Source: Rugamonas brunnea
Lineage (GTDB): Bacteria; Pseudomonadota; Gammaproteobacteria; Burkholderiales; Burkholderiaceae_D
Length of the DNA stretch: 64,000 bases
Assembly: GCF_014042345.1 (NCBI RefSeq)
Contig: NZ_JACEZT010000002.1
Span: 124,001-188,000, forward strand
Direction of reading: 5' to 3'
In this document: one piece after another, positions 25,721 through 34,069 of the stretch
Layout of the letters: every line of letters starts with the position of its first letter
Position numbering within the stretch: the first letter of the stretch is position 1
Position numbers and translations under genes: made by a program
Notes under the pieces: model-generated
Seen by the model: only the letters and a program-made list of their open reading frames with translations
What the model was told of the DNA's origin: nothing
Databases searched by the model: none

Positions 25721-26856
25721 CAGATGATCCCCAAATGTTCGGTGCCGGCCGACAGGTCGCGCGTCTTGGCGGCCTTGCCTTCCAGCTTGATGGCGAGCCG
25801 CAGGTCGTTCACGGAGTCGGCGTTGCGTAATGCGTCTTCATAGGTGATCAGGTCGGCCTCGTGAAGGTCGAACAGCGACTGGTCGAAGGTCTGCATGCCC
25901 AGTTCGCGCGACTTCTTCATCAGCTCCTTGATCTCGTGCACCTGGCCCTTGAAGATCAGGTCCGAGATCAGCGGCGAATTGAGCATGATCTCGATCGCCA
26001 CCACGCGGCCCTTGCTTTCCTTGCGCGGCACCAGGCGCTGCGAGATCATGCCTTTCAGGTTCAGCGACAGGTCCATCAGCAACTGCTGGCGGCGTTCCTC
26101 GGGGAAGAAGTTGATGATGCGGTCCAGCGCCTGGTTGGCGCTGTTGGCGTGCAGCGTGGCCAGGCACAGGTGGCCCGTCTCGGCGAAGGCGATCGCGTGG
26201 TCCATGGTCTCGCGGTCGCGGATCTCGCCGATCTGGATCACGTCCGGCGCCTGGCGCAGCGTATTTTTCAGCGCCACTTCCCAGTCGTCCGTGTCCACGC
26301 CCACTTCGCGCTGGGTGACGATGCAGTTCTTGTGCGGGTGGACGTATTCGACCGGGTCCTCGATGGTGATGATGTGGCCGTAGCTGTTCTCGTTGCGGTA
26401 GCCGACCATGGCCGCCAGCGTGGTCGATTTGCCCGAGCCGGTGGCGCCCACCATGATCACCAGGCCGCGCTTGGCCATCACGACTTCCTTCAGCACTGCC
26501 GGCAAGCCCAGGTCTTCGAGCTTGGGGATCTCGCTGGTGATGGTCCGCAGCACCATGCCCACCGAGCTCATTTGCACGAAGGCCGAGACCCGGAACCGTC
26601 CCAGGTCGCCGGGGCTGATGGCGAAGTTGGCTTCCTTGGTCAGCTCGAAGCTGGCGGTCTGCTTGTCGTTCATGATGGAACGCGCCAGGTCGGCCGTGTG
26701 GGCCGGCGTCAGGGCCTGGGCCGAGACGGGCGTCATCTTGCCGTCGATCTTGATGGCGGGCGGGAAGCCGGCCGTGATGAACAAGTCCGAGCCCTTTTTG
26801 CTGAGCATGAGGCGCAGCAGGTCGAACATGAATTTGGATGCCTGGTCGCGTTCCAT
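25720..26856 (-). CDS. pilU: Type IV pilus retraction ATPase accessory protein PilU
   Basis: 378 residues, a PilT-family hexameric ATPase that assists pilus retraction. Walker A is GATGSGKSTTLAAMVGYRN, the Asp box FASAF-type segment is DPVEYVHPHKNCIVTQREVG, Walker B is DVIQIGEIRDRETM, and the His box follows in HLCLATLHANSANQALDRI. The C-terminal extension beyond the PilT core is typical of PilU. It follows pilT by 27 bases. A second PilU-like gene lies at 36130-37299. Confidence 0.94.
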   Translation of the reverse strand: MERDQASKFMFDLLRLMLSKKGSDLFITAGFPPAIKIDGKMTPVSAQALTPAHTADLARSIMNDKQTASFELTKEANFAISPGDLGRFRVSAFVQMSSVGMVLRTITSEIPKLEDLGLPAVLKEVVMAKRGLVIMVGATGSGKSTTLAAMVGYRNENSYGHIITIEDPVEYVHPHKNCIVTQREVGVDTDDWEVALKNTLRQAPDVIQIGEIRDRETMDHAIAFAETGHLCLATLHANSANQALDRIINFFPEERRQQLLMDLSLNLKGMISQRLVPRKESKGRVVAIEIMLNSPLISDLIFKGQVHEIKELMKKSRELGMQTFDQSLFDLHEADLITYEDALRNADSVNDLRLAIKLEGKAAKTRDLSAGTEHLGII

Positions 26857-26883
26857 GGTGGCCGCTCCTTATGTGTGCGGCGT

Positions 26884-27927
26884 TCAGCCGGGGAAGTTGT
26901 CCGGCGTCTTGGCGGCCGAACGGGCGGCGGCCGACGAGATCACGTTGCGCCGTACCAGGTCCGTCAGGGTCTGGTCCAGCGTCTGCATGCCCACGTTGCT
27001 GCCGGTCTGGATGGCCGAATACATCTGCGCGATCTTGGCTTCGCGGATCAGGTTGCGGATGGCCGGCGTGGCGACCATGATCTCGTGCGCGGCCACGCGG
27101 CCGGAACCATCCTTGGTCTTGAGCAGCGTCTGCGAAATCACGGCCTGCAGCGATTCGGACAGCATGGCGCGCACCATCTCCTTCTCATCGGCCGGGAACA
27201 CGTCGACAATACGGTCGATGGTCTTGGCGGCCGACGAGGTGTGCAGCGTGCCGAACACCAGGTGGCCCGTCTCGGCGGCCGACAGGGCCAGGCGGATGGT
27301 TTCCAGGTCGCGCAATTCGCCGACCAGGATCACGTCCGGGTCTTCGCGCAGGGCCGAGCGCAGCGCGTTGTTGAACGACAGCGTGTGCGGTCCCACTTCG
27401 CGCTGGTTGATCAGGCACTTCTTCGATTCGTGCACGAATTCGATCGGGTCCTCGATGGTCAGGATGTGGCCATACTCGTTCTCGTTGACGTGGTTGACCA
27501 TGGCCGCCAGCGTGGTCGATTTGCCGGAGCCGGTGGGGCCCGTCACCAGCACCAGGCCGCGCGGCTTGAGCGCCAGCTCGGCGAAGATCTTGGGGCAGTT
27601 CAGTTCTTCCAGGCTCAGGATCTTGGACGGAATCGTGCGCAGCACGGCCGACGCGCCCCGTTCCTGGTTGTAGGCGTTGACGCGGAAGCGCGCCAGGCCG
27701 GGAATGGCGAACGAGAAGTCGCATTCGAGCATTTCCTCGTAGGCCTTGCGCTGGCCGTCGTTCATGATGTCATAGATCATGCCGTGCACGTCCTTGTGCT
27801 CCAGCGGCGGCAGGTTGATGCGGCGCACGTCGCCGTGCACCCGTATCATGGGCGGCAAGCCGGCCGACAGGTGCAAGTCCGAGGCCTTGTTCTTGACCGA
27901 GAATGCCAGCAATTCTGAAATGTCCAT
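26884..27927 (-). CDS. pilT: Type IV pilus retraction ATPase PilT
   Basis: 347 residues; powers pilus retraction for twitching motility and DNA uptake. Walker A GPTGSGKSTTLAAMVNHVN, Walker B DVILVGELRDLETIRLAL, and the conserved C-terminal AIRNLIREAKIAQMYSAIQTGSNVGMQTLDQTL, the AIRNLIRE signature of PilT needed for retraction. The start ATG follows AGGGA at 6 bases. Divergent from yggS, the usual betaproteobacterial arrangement. Confidence 0.96.
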   Translation of the reverse strand: MDISELLAFSVKNKASDLHLSAGLPPMIRVHGDVRRINLPPLEHKDVHGMIYDIMNDGQRKAYEEMLECDFSFAIPGLARFRVNAYNQERGASAVLRTIPSKILSLEELNCPKIFAELALKPRGLVLVTGPTGSGKSTTLAAMVNHVNENEYGHILTIEDPIEFVHESKKCLINQREVGPHTLSFNNALRSALREDPDVILVGELRDLETIRLALSAAETGHLVFGTLHTSSAAKTIDRIVDVFPADEKEMVRAMLSESLQAVISQTLLKTKDGSGRVAAHEIMVATPAIRNLIREAKIAQMYSAIQTGSNVGMQTLDQTLTDLVRRNVISSAAARSAAKTPDNFPG

Positions 27928-28048
27928 TTATAATCCCTGTGCCTGTTGTCGGGCGCGCGCCGGGACGGCGCACCGGCGCGGCGTTGTTCAGCCGCGTTGT
28001 TCAATCGAATTCGTATACTGTCCGCATACCACTGTTTCCTCATTGATT

Positions 28049-28750
28049 ATGTCCACAATCGCCCAGAACTTGCAAGCCATAGCCGGCACAATTATTTCCG
28101 CATTACAAGAAAGTGGCCGCCCGGCAGGCGCTGTCCAGTTGCTGGCCGTGTCCAAGACGTTCGGGCCGGAAGCGGTGCTGGAAGCGGTGCGCGCGGGCCA
28201 GCTGGCGTTTGGCGAGAACTACCTGCAGGAAGCGCTCGACAAGATCGCCGCCGTGGCCGCCGGCGCGCCCGGCGCCGCGCTGGAATGGCATTTCATCGGC
28301 CCCATCCAGAGCAACAAGACCCGGCCCATCGCCGAGCATTTCGACTGGGTGCACACGGTGGACCGGCTCAAGATCGCCCAGCGCCTGTCCGAGCAGCGCC
28401 CGGCGGACAAGGCACCGCTCAACATCTGCCTGCAAGTGAACATCAGCGGCGAAGCGAGCAAGAGCGGCGTGGCGCCGGGCGAGGTGGCCGCGCTGGCAGC
28501 GCAAGTGGCCGCGCTGCCCAACCTGCGCCTGCGCGGCCTGATGGCCATCCCCGAGCCGGCCGCGGACTTTGAACAACAACGGGCGCCGTTCGCCCAACTG
28601 CGCGCGCTGGTTGAGCAGCTGCGCGCTGGCGGCCTCGCGCTCGACACGCTGTCGATGGGCATGTCGGCCGACCTGCGCGCCGCCATCGTCGAAGGCGCCA
28701 CCATCGTGCGCGTGGGCAGCGCCATATTCGGATCACGCAACTACCATTAA
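28049..28750 (+). CDS. yggS: YggS-family PLP homeostasis protein
   Basis: 233-residue pyridoxal-phosphate-binding protein (PLPBP family), single TIM-barrel domain without racemase activity; it keeps PLP and amino-acid pools in balance. The PLP lysine is in LLAVSKTFGPE near residue 36; FGENYLQEALDK, WHFIGPIQSNKTR, LQVNISGEASKSG and LSMGMSADLRAAIVEGATIVRVGSAIFG are family signatures. The ATG at 28049 is chosen on alignment; the frame runs open upstream but that part is pilT promoter. Followed by proC after 14 bases, a widespread pairing. Confidence 0.95.
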   Translation: MSTIAQNLQAIAGTIISALQESGRPAGAVQLLAVSKTFGPEAVLEAVRAGQLAFGENYLQEALDKIAAVAAGAPGAALEWHFIGPIQSNKTRPIAEHFDWVHTVDRLKIAQRLSEQRPADKAPLNICLQVNISGEASKSGVAPGEVAALAAQVAALPNLRLRGLMAIPEPAADFEQQRAPFAQLRALVEQLRAGGLALDTLSMGMSADLRAAIVEGATIVRVGSAIFGSRNYH

Positions 28751-28764
28751 AACGAGAGATCAAC

Positions 28765-29589
28765 ATGAAGATTGCATTTATCGGCGGCGGCAACATGGCC
28801 TCGGCCCTGATCGCAGGCCTGGCCGGCAAGCTGACGGCCGGCGCCAACATCCACGTGGTCGACCCTAACGGAGCCGCGCTGGAGCAACTGCGCAGCAAAT
28901 TTGGCGTCAGCACGGCCAGCGCCGCCGGCGCCGAACTGGCGGGGCGCGACGTGATCGTGCTGGCCGTCAAACCGCAGAGCATGCGCGAAGTGGCGGCCCA
29001 GTTGCTGCCGCTGCTGGACAAGACCACGCCGCCGCTGGTGCTGTCGATCGCGGCCGGCATCCGCGCGGCGGACCTGTCGCGCTGGCTGGGGGGCTACGGT
29101 GCCATCGTGCGCTGCATGCCCAACACGCCGGCCCTGATCGGGCAGGGCATCACGGGCATGGTGGCCACGGCCGGCGTGAGCGCGGCGCAGAAGGACGCGG
29201 CCGACGCCATTCTGAAAGCGGTGGGCCAGACCGTGTGGCTGGACGATGAAGCGCAGATCGATCCCGTGACGGCCGTCTCGGGCAGCGGCCCGGCCTATGT
29301 GTTCTACTTCATCGAAGCGATGCAGCAGGCGGCGGCGGAACTGGGCCTGAGCGCGGAGCAGGGCAAGCAGCTGGCGTTGGCCACGTTCACCGGCGCGGCG
29401 CAACTGGCCGCACAGTCGGACGAGCCGGTATCGCTGCTGCGCGAGCGCGTCACGTCCAAGGGCGGCACCACGTACGCGGCCCTGACCAGCATGGAAGCGA
29501 GCGGTGTGAAGGCCGCCATCGTCACGGCCGTGAAAGCGGCGGCCCAGCGCGGCAAGGAGCTCGGCGACGAGCTGGGCGGCGCGGCCTGA
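28765..29589 (+). CDS. proC: Pyrroline-5-carboxylate reductase
   Basis: 274 residues; last step of proline synthesis, reducing pyrroline-5-carboxylate with NAD(P)H. Rossmann motif IAFIGGGNMASALIAGL at the N-terminus; VRCMPNTPALIGQG and the C-terminal dimer domain with ALTSMEASGVKAAIVTAVKAAAQRGKELG. The signature SGSGPAYVFYFIEAM is present. Normal length. Follows yggS in one operon; the third palindrome of the repeat family lies 22 bases after the stop. Confidence 0.97.
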   Translation: MKIAFIGGGNMASALIAGLAGKLTAGANIHVVDPNGAALEQLRSKFGVSTASAAGAELAGRDVIVLAVKPQSMREVAAQLLPLLDKTTPPLVLSIAAGIRAADLSRWLGGYGAIVRCMPNTPALIGQGITGMVATAGVSAAQKDAADAILKAVGQTVWLDDEAQIDPVTAVSGSGPAYVFYFIEAMQQAAAELGLSAEQGKQLALATFTGAAQLAAQSDEPVSLLRERVTSKGGTTYAALTSMEASGVKAAIVTAVKAAAQRGKELGDELGGAA

Positions 29590-29611
29590 TCGACCTCAGG
29601 TAACTAAAACC

Positions 29612-29685
29612 AAAACCGGGGTCAGGTCATACCATTAAGCAAGATGTGAAGATCTTGCTTAATGGTATGACCTGACCCCGGTTTT
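29612..29685. repeat. Long palindrome, copy 3 of the three-member family, terminator-like
   Basis: Perfect 34-base arms (29612-29645 and 29652-29685) around a 6-base loop. Outer arm AAAACCGGGGTCAGGTCAT is shared with copies 1 and 2, while the inner part (ACCATTAAGCAAGAT) is unique and complementary to its partner. T run of six at 29682-29687. It sits between convergent proC and the diheme cytochrome gene and would terminate both. Confidence 0.9.
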
Positions 29686-29688
29686 TTG

Positions 29689-30864
29689 TTAGTGGCCGCA
29701 GCCGGGCGGCATGGCGGCGATCCAGGCGCGGATCAGGGCCACGCCTTCCGCGTGGACGGAGCCGCGTCCCAGTTCGGGCATCATGACGCCCGTTTCGGCT
29801 GAGGCCAGCCGGTACAGCATGATCGATTCATCGGGCTTCCCGGGCATGATGCCGTATTGCCGGCCACCCGTGCCGGCGCCGGCCGCCACCGGCGGCTTGC
29901 ACAATCCCAGGTGCAGATCGGCCGGCGCGCCGATGTTCAGGTGCAGCGCCGTGGTGTTGGCCGCGCCCTTGTCGTTGTGGCAGTGGGCGCAGTTGATGTC
30001 GAGGTAGGCGCGGGCGCGCGCGTCCAGCGTTTGCTTGTCGTCGCGCCAGTTGGCGTTGCGCGGCGCGGCCTGCGGCGCGGGGGCGCCCGTCAGGTAGCCG
30101 ATGCGGGTCAGGTAGGCGAGCTGGTTTTCCGTCACGCCGTCGTGCGTGTAGTCACGGTTCAAATGGCGCGCTTTCGGGCCGATGGGCTGGAACTGGCGCG
30201 TCTTCAGGTCGGCCACGTGGCACGAGGCGCACTGGTTCACATTGGGCACCACGTAGGTCAGCGGCCGGTGGCTGCCGTCCTCATGCTGCACGTCCAGCGC
30301 CACCTGCTGGCCGGTGCGGGCCAGCACGGCGTCCGTCTGTTCGGCGTTCCAGACGTAGGGCAAGGCGATCCAGCCGGTCTTGCGGCGCACCAGCAGCCGC
30401 GTTTCGATCAAGCGCACGTTGGCCAGGTCCAGCCGCTCGCCGCCGTTGCGGCTGCTGTCGTAGGTGGCCAGCACGGCATCGGGCTTGCCCGCGTCCGCAC
30501 CCGCGCCCATACCCGGTTGGCGCGGATAGAAGAAAGTCTTGGAGATGATGGTGCCGACCGGGAAGTCGAAAGCGGTGTCGGCCTGGTAGGTGGCGCTGCT
30601 GCCCTTGGGCATCCAGATGGTGCGCAGCTTTTGCGCATAGTCGGTGAACAGCGGCGTGTTCAGATCGTACGGGACGACGCCGTTGTTGAGCACGAGACGG
30701 CCGCCATCGGCCGCCATCAGATGCCAGTCGCTCAGTTTGGGGGGATTGCCATCCGTGATGAAATCGACGGGCGGCTGGCCGCGCGTGCAGGCCGTCAGGG
30801 CCAGCGCGCACAGGGCCAGGGCGGCCGCGCGCCATGGGCGGCGGCCAGGTGGGGCGAACATCAT
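29689..30864 (-). CDS. SO2930-family diheme c-type cytochrome lipoprotein
   Basis: 391 residues. N-terminal lipoprotein signal ending LALTAC, then a domain of unknown fold with DLNTPLFTDYAQKLRTIWMP and FDFPVGTIISKTFFYP, and two heme c motifs, CASCH near residue 240 and CAHCH near 310. This matches the TIGR03806 (SO2930) family, which regularly occurs beside a beta-helix protein of the TIGR03805 family, function unknown. Here the partner is directly upstream with a 23-base gap. ATG 30864 and 30861 are both possible. Probably anchored in an envelope membrane as an electron carrier. Confidence 0.88.
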   Translation of the reverse strand: MMFAPPGRRPWRAAALALCALALTACTRGQPPVDFITDGNPPKLSDWHLMAADGGRLVLNNGVVPYDLNTPLFTDYAQKLRTIWMPKGSSATYQADTAFDFPVGTIISKTFFYPRQPGMGAGADAGKPDAVLATYDSSRNGGERLDLANVRLIETRLLVRRKTGWIALPYVWNAEQTDAVLARTGQQVALDVQHEDGSHRPLTYVVPNVNQCASCHVADLKTRQFQPIGPKARHLNRDYTHDGVTENQLAYLTRIGYLTGAPAPQAAPRNANWRDDKQTLDARARAYLDINCAHCHNDKGAANTTALHLNIGAPADLHLGLCKPPVAAGAGTGGRQYGIMPGKPDESIMLYRLASAETGVMMPELGRGSVHAEGVALIRAWIAAMPPGCGH

Positions 30865-30887
30865 GGGGATTCCCTGCTTGCTTGGTT

Positions 30888-32135
30888 TCAGGAGGCCGAC
30901 AGTTGCGGGATGGTCACCGGCGGCAGCTTGGCCAGCTGGCAGCGGTAGGGCGCCGTGTCCTTGTTCGGGTTCTGGTATTTGTGGGGGCCGTCCGCGTTGA
31001 GCACGTCCACCCCGTCCTGGATGCAGATGCGCGCCTCGGCCGGCAGCTTGCCGTTCACCAGCAGCTTGGTGTCCACGTAGCCATCCCACAGCACGTCGGG
31101 CAGGTGGCCCGTCAGGCCGTACATGGCCAGCTTCAGGGCTTTCAGGTCCAGCCCGTCGGGCGCGTCGCCGCCGCCGTGGAAGCGGTTGCCGTACACGAAG
31201 ATGGCTTTCGGATAGGGATCGTAGCCGGCCGAAACGCCTTTTTCCGTGTAGTAGCCGGTCGAGTGGTAACTGGAGATGATGACGTTGGCGGTCTGGTTGT
31301 CGGTGATGTCGTTGTCGAAGATTTCAACCTTGGAATTGGAGTTGATCACCACACCGGAGCCGGCCGGCACGCTGGCCACGGCCGTGCCGCGCGCGGCGAA
31401 GTTGCCGAGGTTGTTTTTGTCGACCTTGTTGTGGAACACCCGCGTGGCGTAGCCGGCCTGCGACAGGTTGGGCATGTTGAACACGAGGATGCCGCCCGTG
31501 TTGTTGGTGGCCACGTTGTCGTAGACGTCGGCGTTGACGGTGTTTTCGATCTCGATGCCGGCCACATTCTGCTCGGCGCGCGAACGGCGCACCACCACGT
31601 CGTGCGACTGGCCCACGTAGATGCCGGCGTCGGAGGCGGCGATGGCCACGCAGTCTTCGATCAGCACGTTCTTCGTCTTGACCGGGTAGATGCCGTAGGC
31701 GCCGTTGCTGACCTTGGAGCCGCCCGTCCACTGCACCTTGACCTTGCGGATGGTGATGTGGTCGCCGTCGTTGATCTTCAGGCCGTCGCCCTTGGAGTCC
31801 TCGATGGTCAGGCCTTCGATGGTGAAGTCGCTGGCGTACACCAGCATGCCTTCCGGTCCCGTCACCTGGCCCTTGAACGAGAGCACGGTCTGGTCCATGC
31901 CGGCGCCGCGCACGGTGACGCCGTTGGCGCGCAGCGTGAGGCCGCTGCTCAGGTGGTAGTGGCCGGCGGGAATGGTGATCACGTCGCCCGGTTTGGCGTC
32001 CAGCAGTTGCTCCTGCAAGTGTTGCTGGAACGCGGCGTCGGCGTTGGCGCCGGCCGGGGCGTCCGCCGTTTTGCTGCATGAAGTCAACAGGCAAACGGAA
32101 CCGCAAAGCGCGAGCGCGCTCAGTACCTTGTGCAT
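30888..32135 (-). CDS. Parallel beta-helix lipoprotein, partner of the diheme cytochrome
   Basis: 415 residues; lipobox LLTSC after a short signal. PAGHYHLSSGLTLRANGVTVRGAGMDQTVLSFKGQ begins a right-handed beta-helix; repeated turns such as FTIEGLTIEDSKGDGLKIND, VLIEDCVAIAASDAGIYVGQ and VVVRRSRAEQNVAGIEIENT follow, each with stacked G and N positions. Matches the TIGR03805 description. Such helices often act on polysaccharides, but no catalytic triad is evident. First gene of the pair; a HiPIP gene starts 187 bases away on the other strand. The open frame upstream of ATG 32135 is not supported. Confidence 0.87.
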   Translation of the reverse strand: MHKVLSALALCGSVCLLTSCSKTADAPAGANADAAFQQHLQEQLLDAKPGDVITIPAGHYHLSSGLTLRANGVTVRGAGMDQTVLSFKGQVTGPEGMLVYASDFTIEGLTIEDSKGDGLKINDGDHITIRKVKVQWTGGSKVSNGAYGIYPVKTKNVLIEDCVAIAASDAGIYVGQSHDVVVRRSRAEQNVAGIEIENTVNADVYDNVATNNTGGILVFNMPNLSQAGYATRVFHNKVDKNNLGNFAARGTAVASVPAGSGVVINSNSKVEIFDNDITDNQTANVIISSYHSTGYYTEKGVSAGYDPYPKAIFVYGNRFHGGGDAPDGLDLKALKLAMYGLTGHLPDVLWDGYVDTKLLVNGKLPAEARICIQDGVDVLNADGPHKYQNPNKDTAPYRCQLAKLPPVTIPQLSAS

Positions 32136-32322
32136 GAAACTGTCCCCTTGTTTTTTTATTGGTGTGCAGAGTACGGCTCTGGCAGTATAGCCGTGGCCGG
32201 CCGCTTTGCAACGCTCGTATTGGACATTCGTCCTGTTTTGTTGCGGCGACGACACCGGCCCGGCGCATCGGCTGGGTGCGGCCGGTAGTATTATGGCGGC
32301 TACACAACATTCGGGAGGCAAC

Positions 32323-32622
32323 ATGGCCAATCGCAGAATCTTCATCATGCAAGCCATGGCGGGGCTGGCCGCCGCCGGCCTGGGCCGGCTGGCCGTGGCC
32401 GACGACCGTACGCTGTTGCGCGAGGACGACCCCAAGGCGCTGGAATTCGGCTATGTGACGGAGACGGCCCGCGTGGATCAGGGCAAATACCCTGAACACC
32501 AGCCTGACCAGCAATGTTCCAAGTGCCAGATCTACGAAGATGGTCCCGATGGCAAGGGCGGCTGCCCGCTGTTCCCCGGCAAGCTGGTGCTGGCAGGGGC
32601 CTGGTGCAGCGCCTTTAGCTGA
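32323..32622 (+). CDS. High-potential iron-sulfur protein (HiPIP)
   Basis: 99 residues, a small periplasmic [4Fe-4S] electron carrier. Cluster ligands C65, C68, C81 and C95 in QQCSKCQIY, GGCPLFP and AWCSAF. N-terminal MANRRIFIMQAMAGLAAAGLG is a twin-arginine signal, as usual for HiPIPs that fold in the cytoplasm. ATG 32323 is preferred because GGGAGGC precedes it; an ATG 30 bases upstream lacks one. Divergent from the beta-helix/cytochrome pair, so it could be an electron partner of the diheme cytochrome, by position only. Confidence 0.92.
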   Translation: MANRRIFIMQAMAGLAAAGLGRLAVADDRTLLREDDPKALEFGYVTETARVDQGKYPEHQPDQQCSKCQIYEDGPDGKGGCPLFPGKLVLAGAWCSAFS

Positions 32623-32633
32623 GAAGGCGTTGC

Positions 32634-32677
32634 AAAACGCCCATGGCGTCGTTGTGGCGCCTTGCTACGGGCGTTTT
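32634..32677. terminator. Bidirectional terminator-like inverted repeat
   Basis: AAAACGCCC (32634-32642) pairs with GGGCGTTTT (32669-32677) around a 26-base loop, between the convergent HiPIP and solute-binding genes. Flanking A and T runs suit termination from both sides, though the loop is long. Confidence 0.45.
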
Positions 32678-32696
32678 GAAACGACGTCCAAGGTCG

Positions 32697-33461
32697 CTAG
32701 TTGTTCTTGTCGTCACTCAGGTATTTCTGGTAGATGGCGTTGTAGCGCCCCGTTTCCTTCAAGTGCTTGAGGCCGGCGTTGAAGTCGTCGCGCACGCGGC
32801 TGTCGCGGAATACGGGGCGGTAATCCAGTGGGTTGAGCTTGACGAAGCTGTGTTCCTGGATCGGCTTGAGCGGCACGCCATGTTCGCGCTTCAGTTGCAA
32901 GCTGAAGTATTTGAAGATGTTGCGGTCGCTGAGCACCAGGTCGTAGCGGCCCTTGTCCAGCGTGAGCACCTGCAGCGCCTGGTCGTTCTGCTCGAAATAC
33001 AGGCCCGCATTCTTGACCGGCCCCAGCCAGTCGGGATAGCGCTTGGCCGCGCCGGCAAAGGCGATCACGCGCAAGCCGCGCAAGTCCTGCGGCGTGCGGA
33101 TCACAAGGTGGCGTTCCTTGAGGCTGATGAACACGTTGTCGTACAGGACGGCGGGGTCGCCGTAGTTGCCGCCGGCGGCCGTCAGGTCCTCGCCCAGGTC
33201 CGTCATGGCCGCGTCCACCACCCGGCCCTTGAAGGCGACCGGCACGCGGGCGAACGGGAAATACTGGGGTTTGAGCACATGGCCCCGGTAGGCCAGCGCT
33301 TCGCCGATCACTTCCAGTTCGATGCCCGAGTTTGTTTCGGGAAAGCAGAACGGGGGAATTTTCTCGCCGAACGCCATCTTCACGTCCACCGCCCTGGCGG
33401 GCATCAACACGGCACAGGCCGCCAGCATGGTGAGCAGACGATAGGACAAGCAAAGTTGCAT
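32697..33461 (-). CDS. Extracellular solute-binding protein, family 3
   Basis: 254 residues with a signal peptide (LLTMLAACAVLMPARA) and the periplasmic binding-protein type II fold: FGEKIPPFCFPETNSGIELEVIGEAL, then AFKGRVVDAAMTDLGEDLTAAGG. No permease or ATPase gene is nearby, so it is an orphan receptor that may serve a distant ABC system or signalling. Related proteins bind polar amino acids. Ends convergently with HiPIP. Confidence 0.8.
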   Translation of the reverse strand: MQLCLSYRLLTMLAACAVLMPARAVDVKMAFGEKIPPFCFPETNSGIELEVIGEALAYRGHVLKPQYFPFARVPVAFKGRVVDAAMTDLGEDLTAAGGNYGDPAVLYDNVFISLKERHLVIRTPQDLRGLRVIAFAGAAKRYPDWLGPVKNAGLYFEQNDQALQVLTLDKGRYDLVLSDRNIFKYFSLQLKREHGVPLKPIQEHSFVKLNPLDYRPVFRDSRVRDDFNAGLKHLKETGRYNAIYQKYLSDDKNN

Positions 33462-33552
33462 GGGAATCCGGAACGGGAAGTTGCGCGCGGGTAAGCGCGG
33501 TGCAGCGCCATTATGGCATGGCGCTGCGCTCCCGGCCGGAATGTAAACCGCC

Positions 33553-33577
33553 GGGCGCGCGTGGGAGCACGCGCCCG
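33553..33577. terminator. Imperfect GC-rich hairpin after the DUF883 gene
   Basis: GCGCGTG (33557-33563) pairs with CACGCGC (33568-33574) over a GGAG loop, with further pairing on both sides across a two-base bulge. It lies just after the DUF883 stop on the minus strand. No T run; weak support as a terminator. Confidence 0.3.
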
Positions 33578-33585
33578 TCCATGGC

Positions 33586-33951
33586 TCAGCGCCGCGCCAG
33601 CAGCAGGCCGGCGATCACGCCCACGGCCGCGCCCAGGCCCACGGCTTGCCACGCATGGCCCTTGACGTAGCCGTTGGCCGACTGGGCCGCCAGTTTGCCG
33701 CGCGCCGTCATGCTGTCCTGCAGGCGCAGCAGATCGGTCTTGGCGGTGCGCAGCGTGTCGTCGAAGCGGGCCTGCGCTTCGCCGGCGCTATGGGCCGCGT
33801 TGCGCTTGGCTTCCTTGAGCCAGCTCTCGGCGTCGCCGATCACCAGCTTCAGATCGTTCATCAGTTTTTCGCGCGCCTCGTGGTTGGCGGCCTGGCCTTG
33901 CGCCACGTTGCCGTTCACGGCGCCATTTCCTTGTTGCACAGTCTGTTCCAT
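33586..33951 (-). CDS. DUF883 (ElaB/YqjD) membrane-anchored protein
   Basis: 121 residues. A long polar helix (EAREKLMNDLKLVIGDAESWLKEAKRNAAHSAGEAQARFDDTLRTA) is followed by a C-terminal Gly-zipper membrane helix AVGLGAAVGVIAGLLLARR. This is the layout of ElaB/YqjD, tail-anchored inner-membrane proteins that bind ribosomes in stationary phase. The ATG at 33951 matches the mature family start; longer upstream frames are not supported. It stands alone between the solute-binding gene and ubiA. Confidence 0.85.
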   Translation of the reverse strand: MEQTVQQGNGAVNGNVAQGQAANHEAREKLMNDLKLVIGDAESWLKEAKRNAAHSAGEAQARFDDTLRTAKTDLLRLQDSMTARGKLAAQSANGYVKGHAWQAVGLGAAVGVIAGLLLARR

Positions 33952-34069
33952 GATGGTCACTCCCTGGTTAGGTGGATCACTACATCGTGAAATGCCCAGT
34001 GTATAAGTTGCTGCGCGGACGGCGCTGTGCGCCAGATCAAGCGTATGCGGAACGCGCCTGGTGCCGTGC

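Noticed and set aside
25861..27918. 685-residue plus-strand frame over pilU-pilT
   Set aside because: Antisense shadow; the PilT/PilU motifs are on the minus strand.
27981..28003. Direct repeat GCGTTGTTCA near the pilT/yggS promoters
   Set aside because: Only two short copies in a GC-rich gap; could be chance or an imperfect -35 region.
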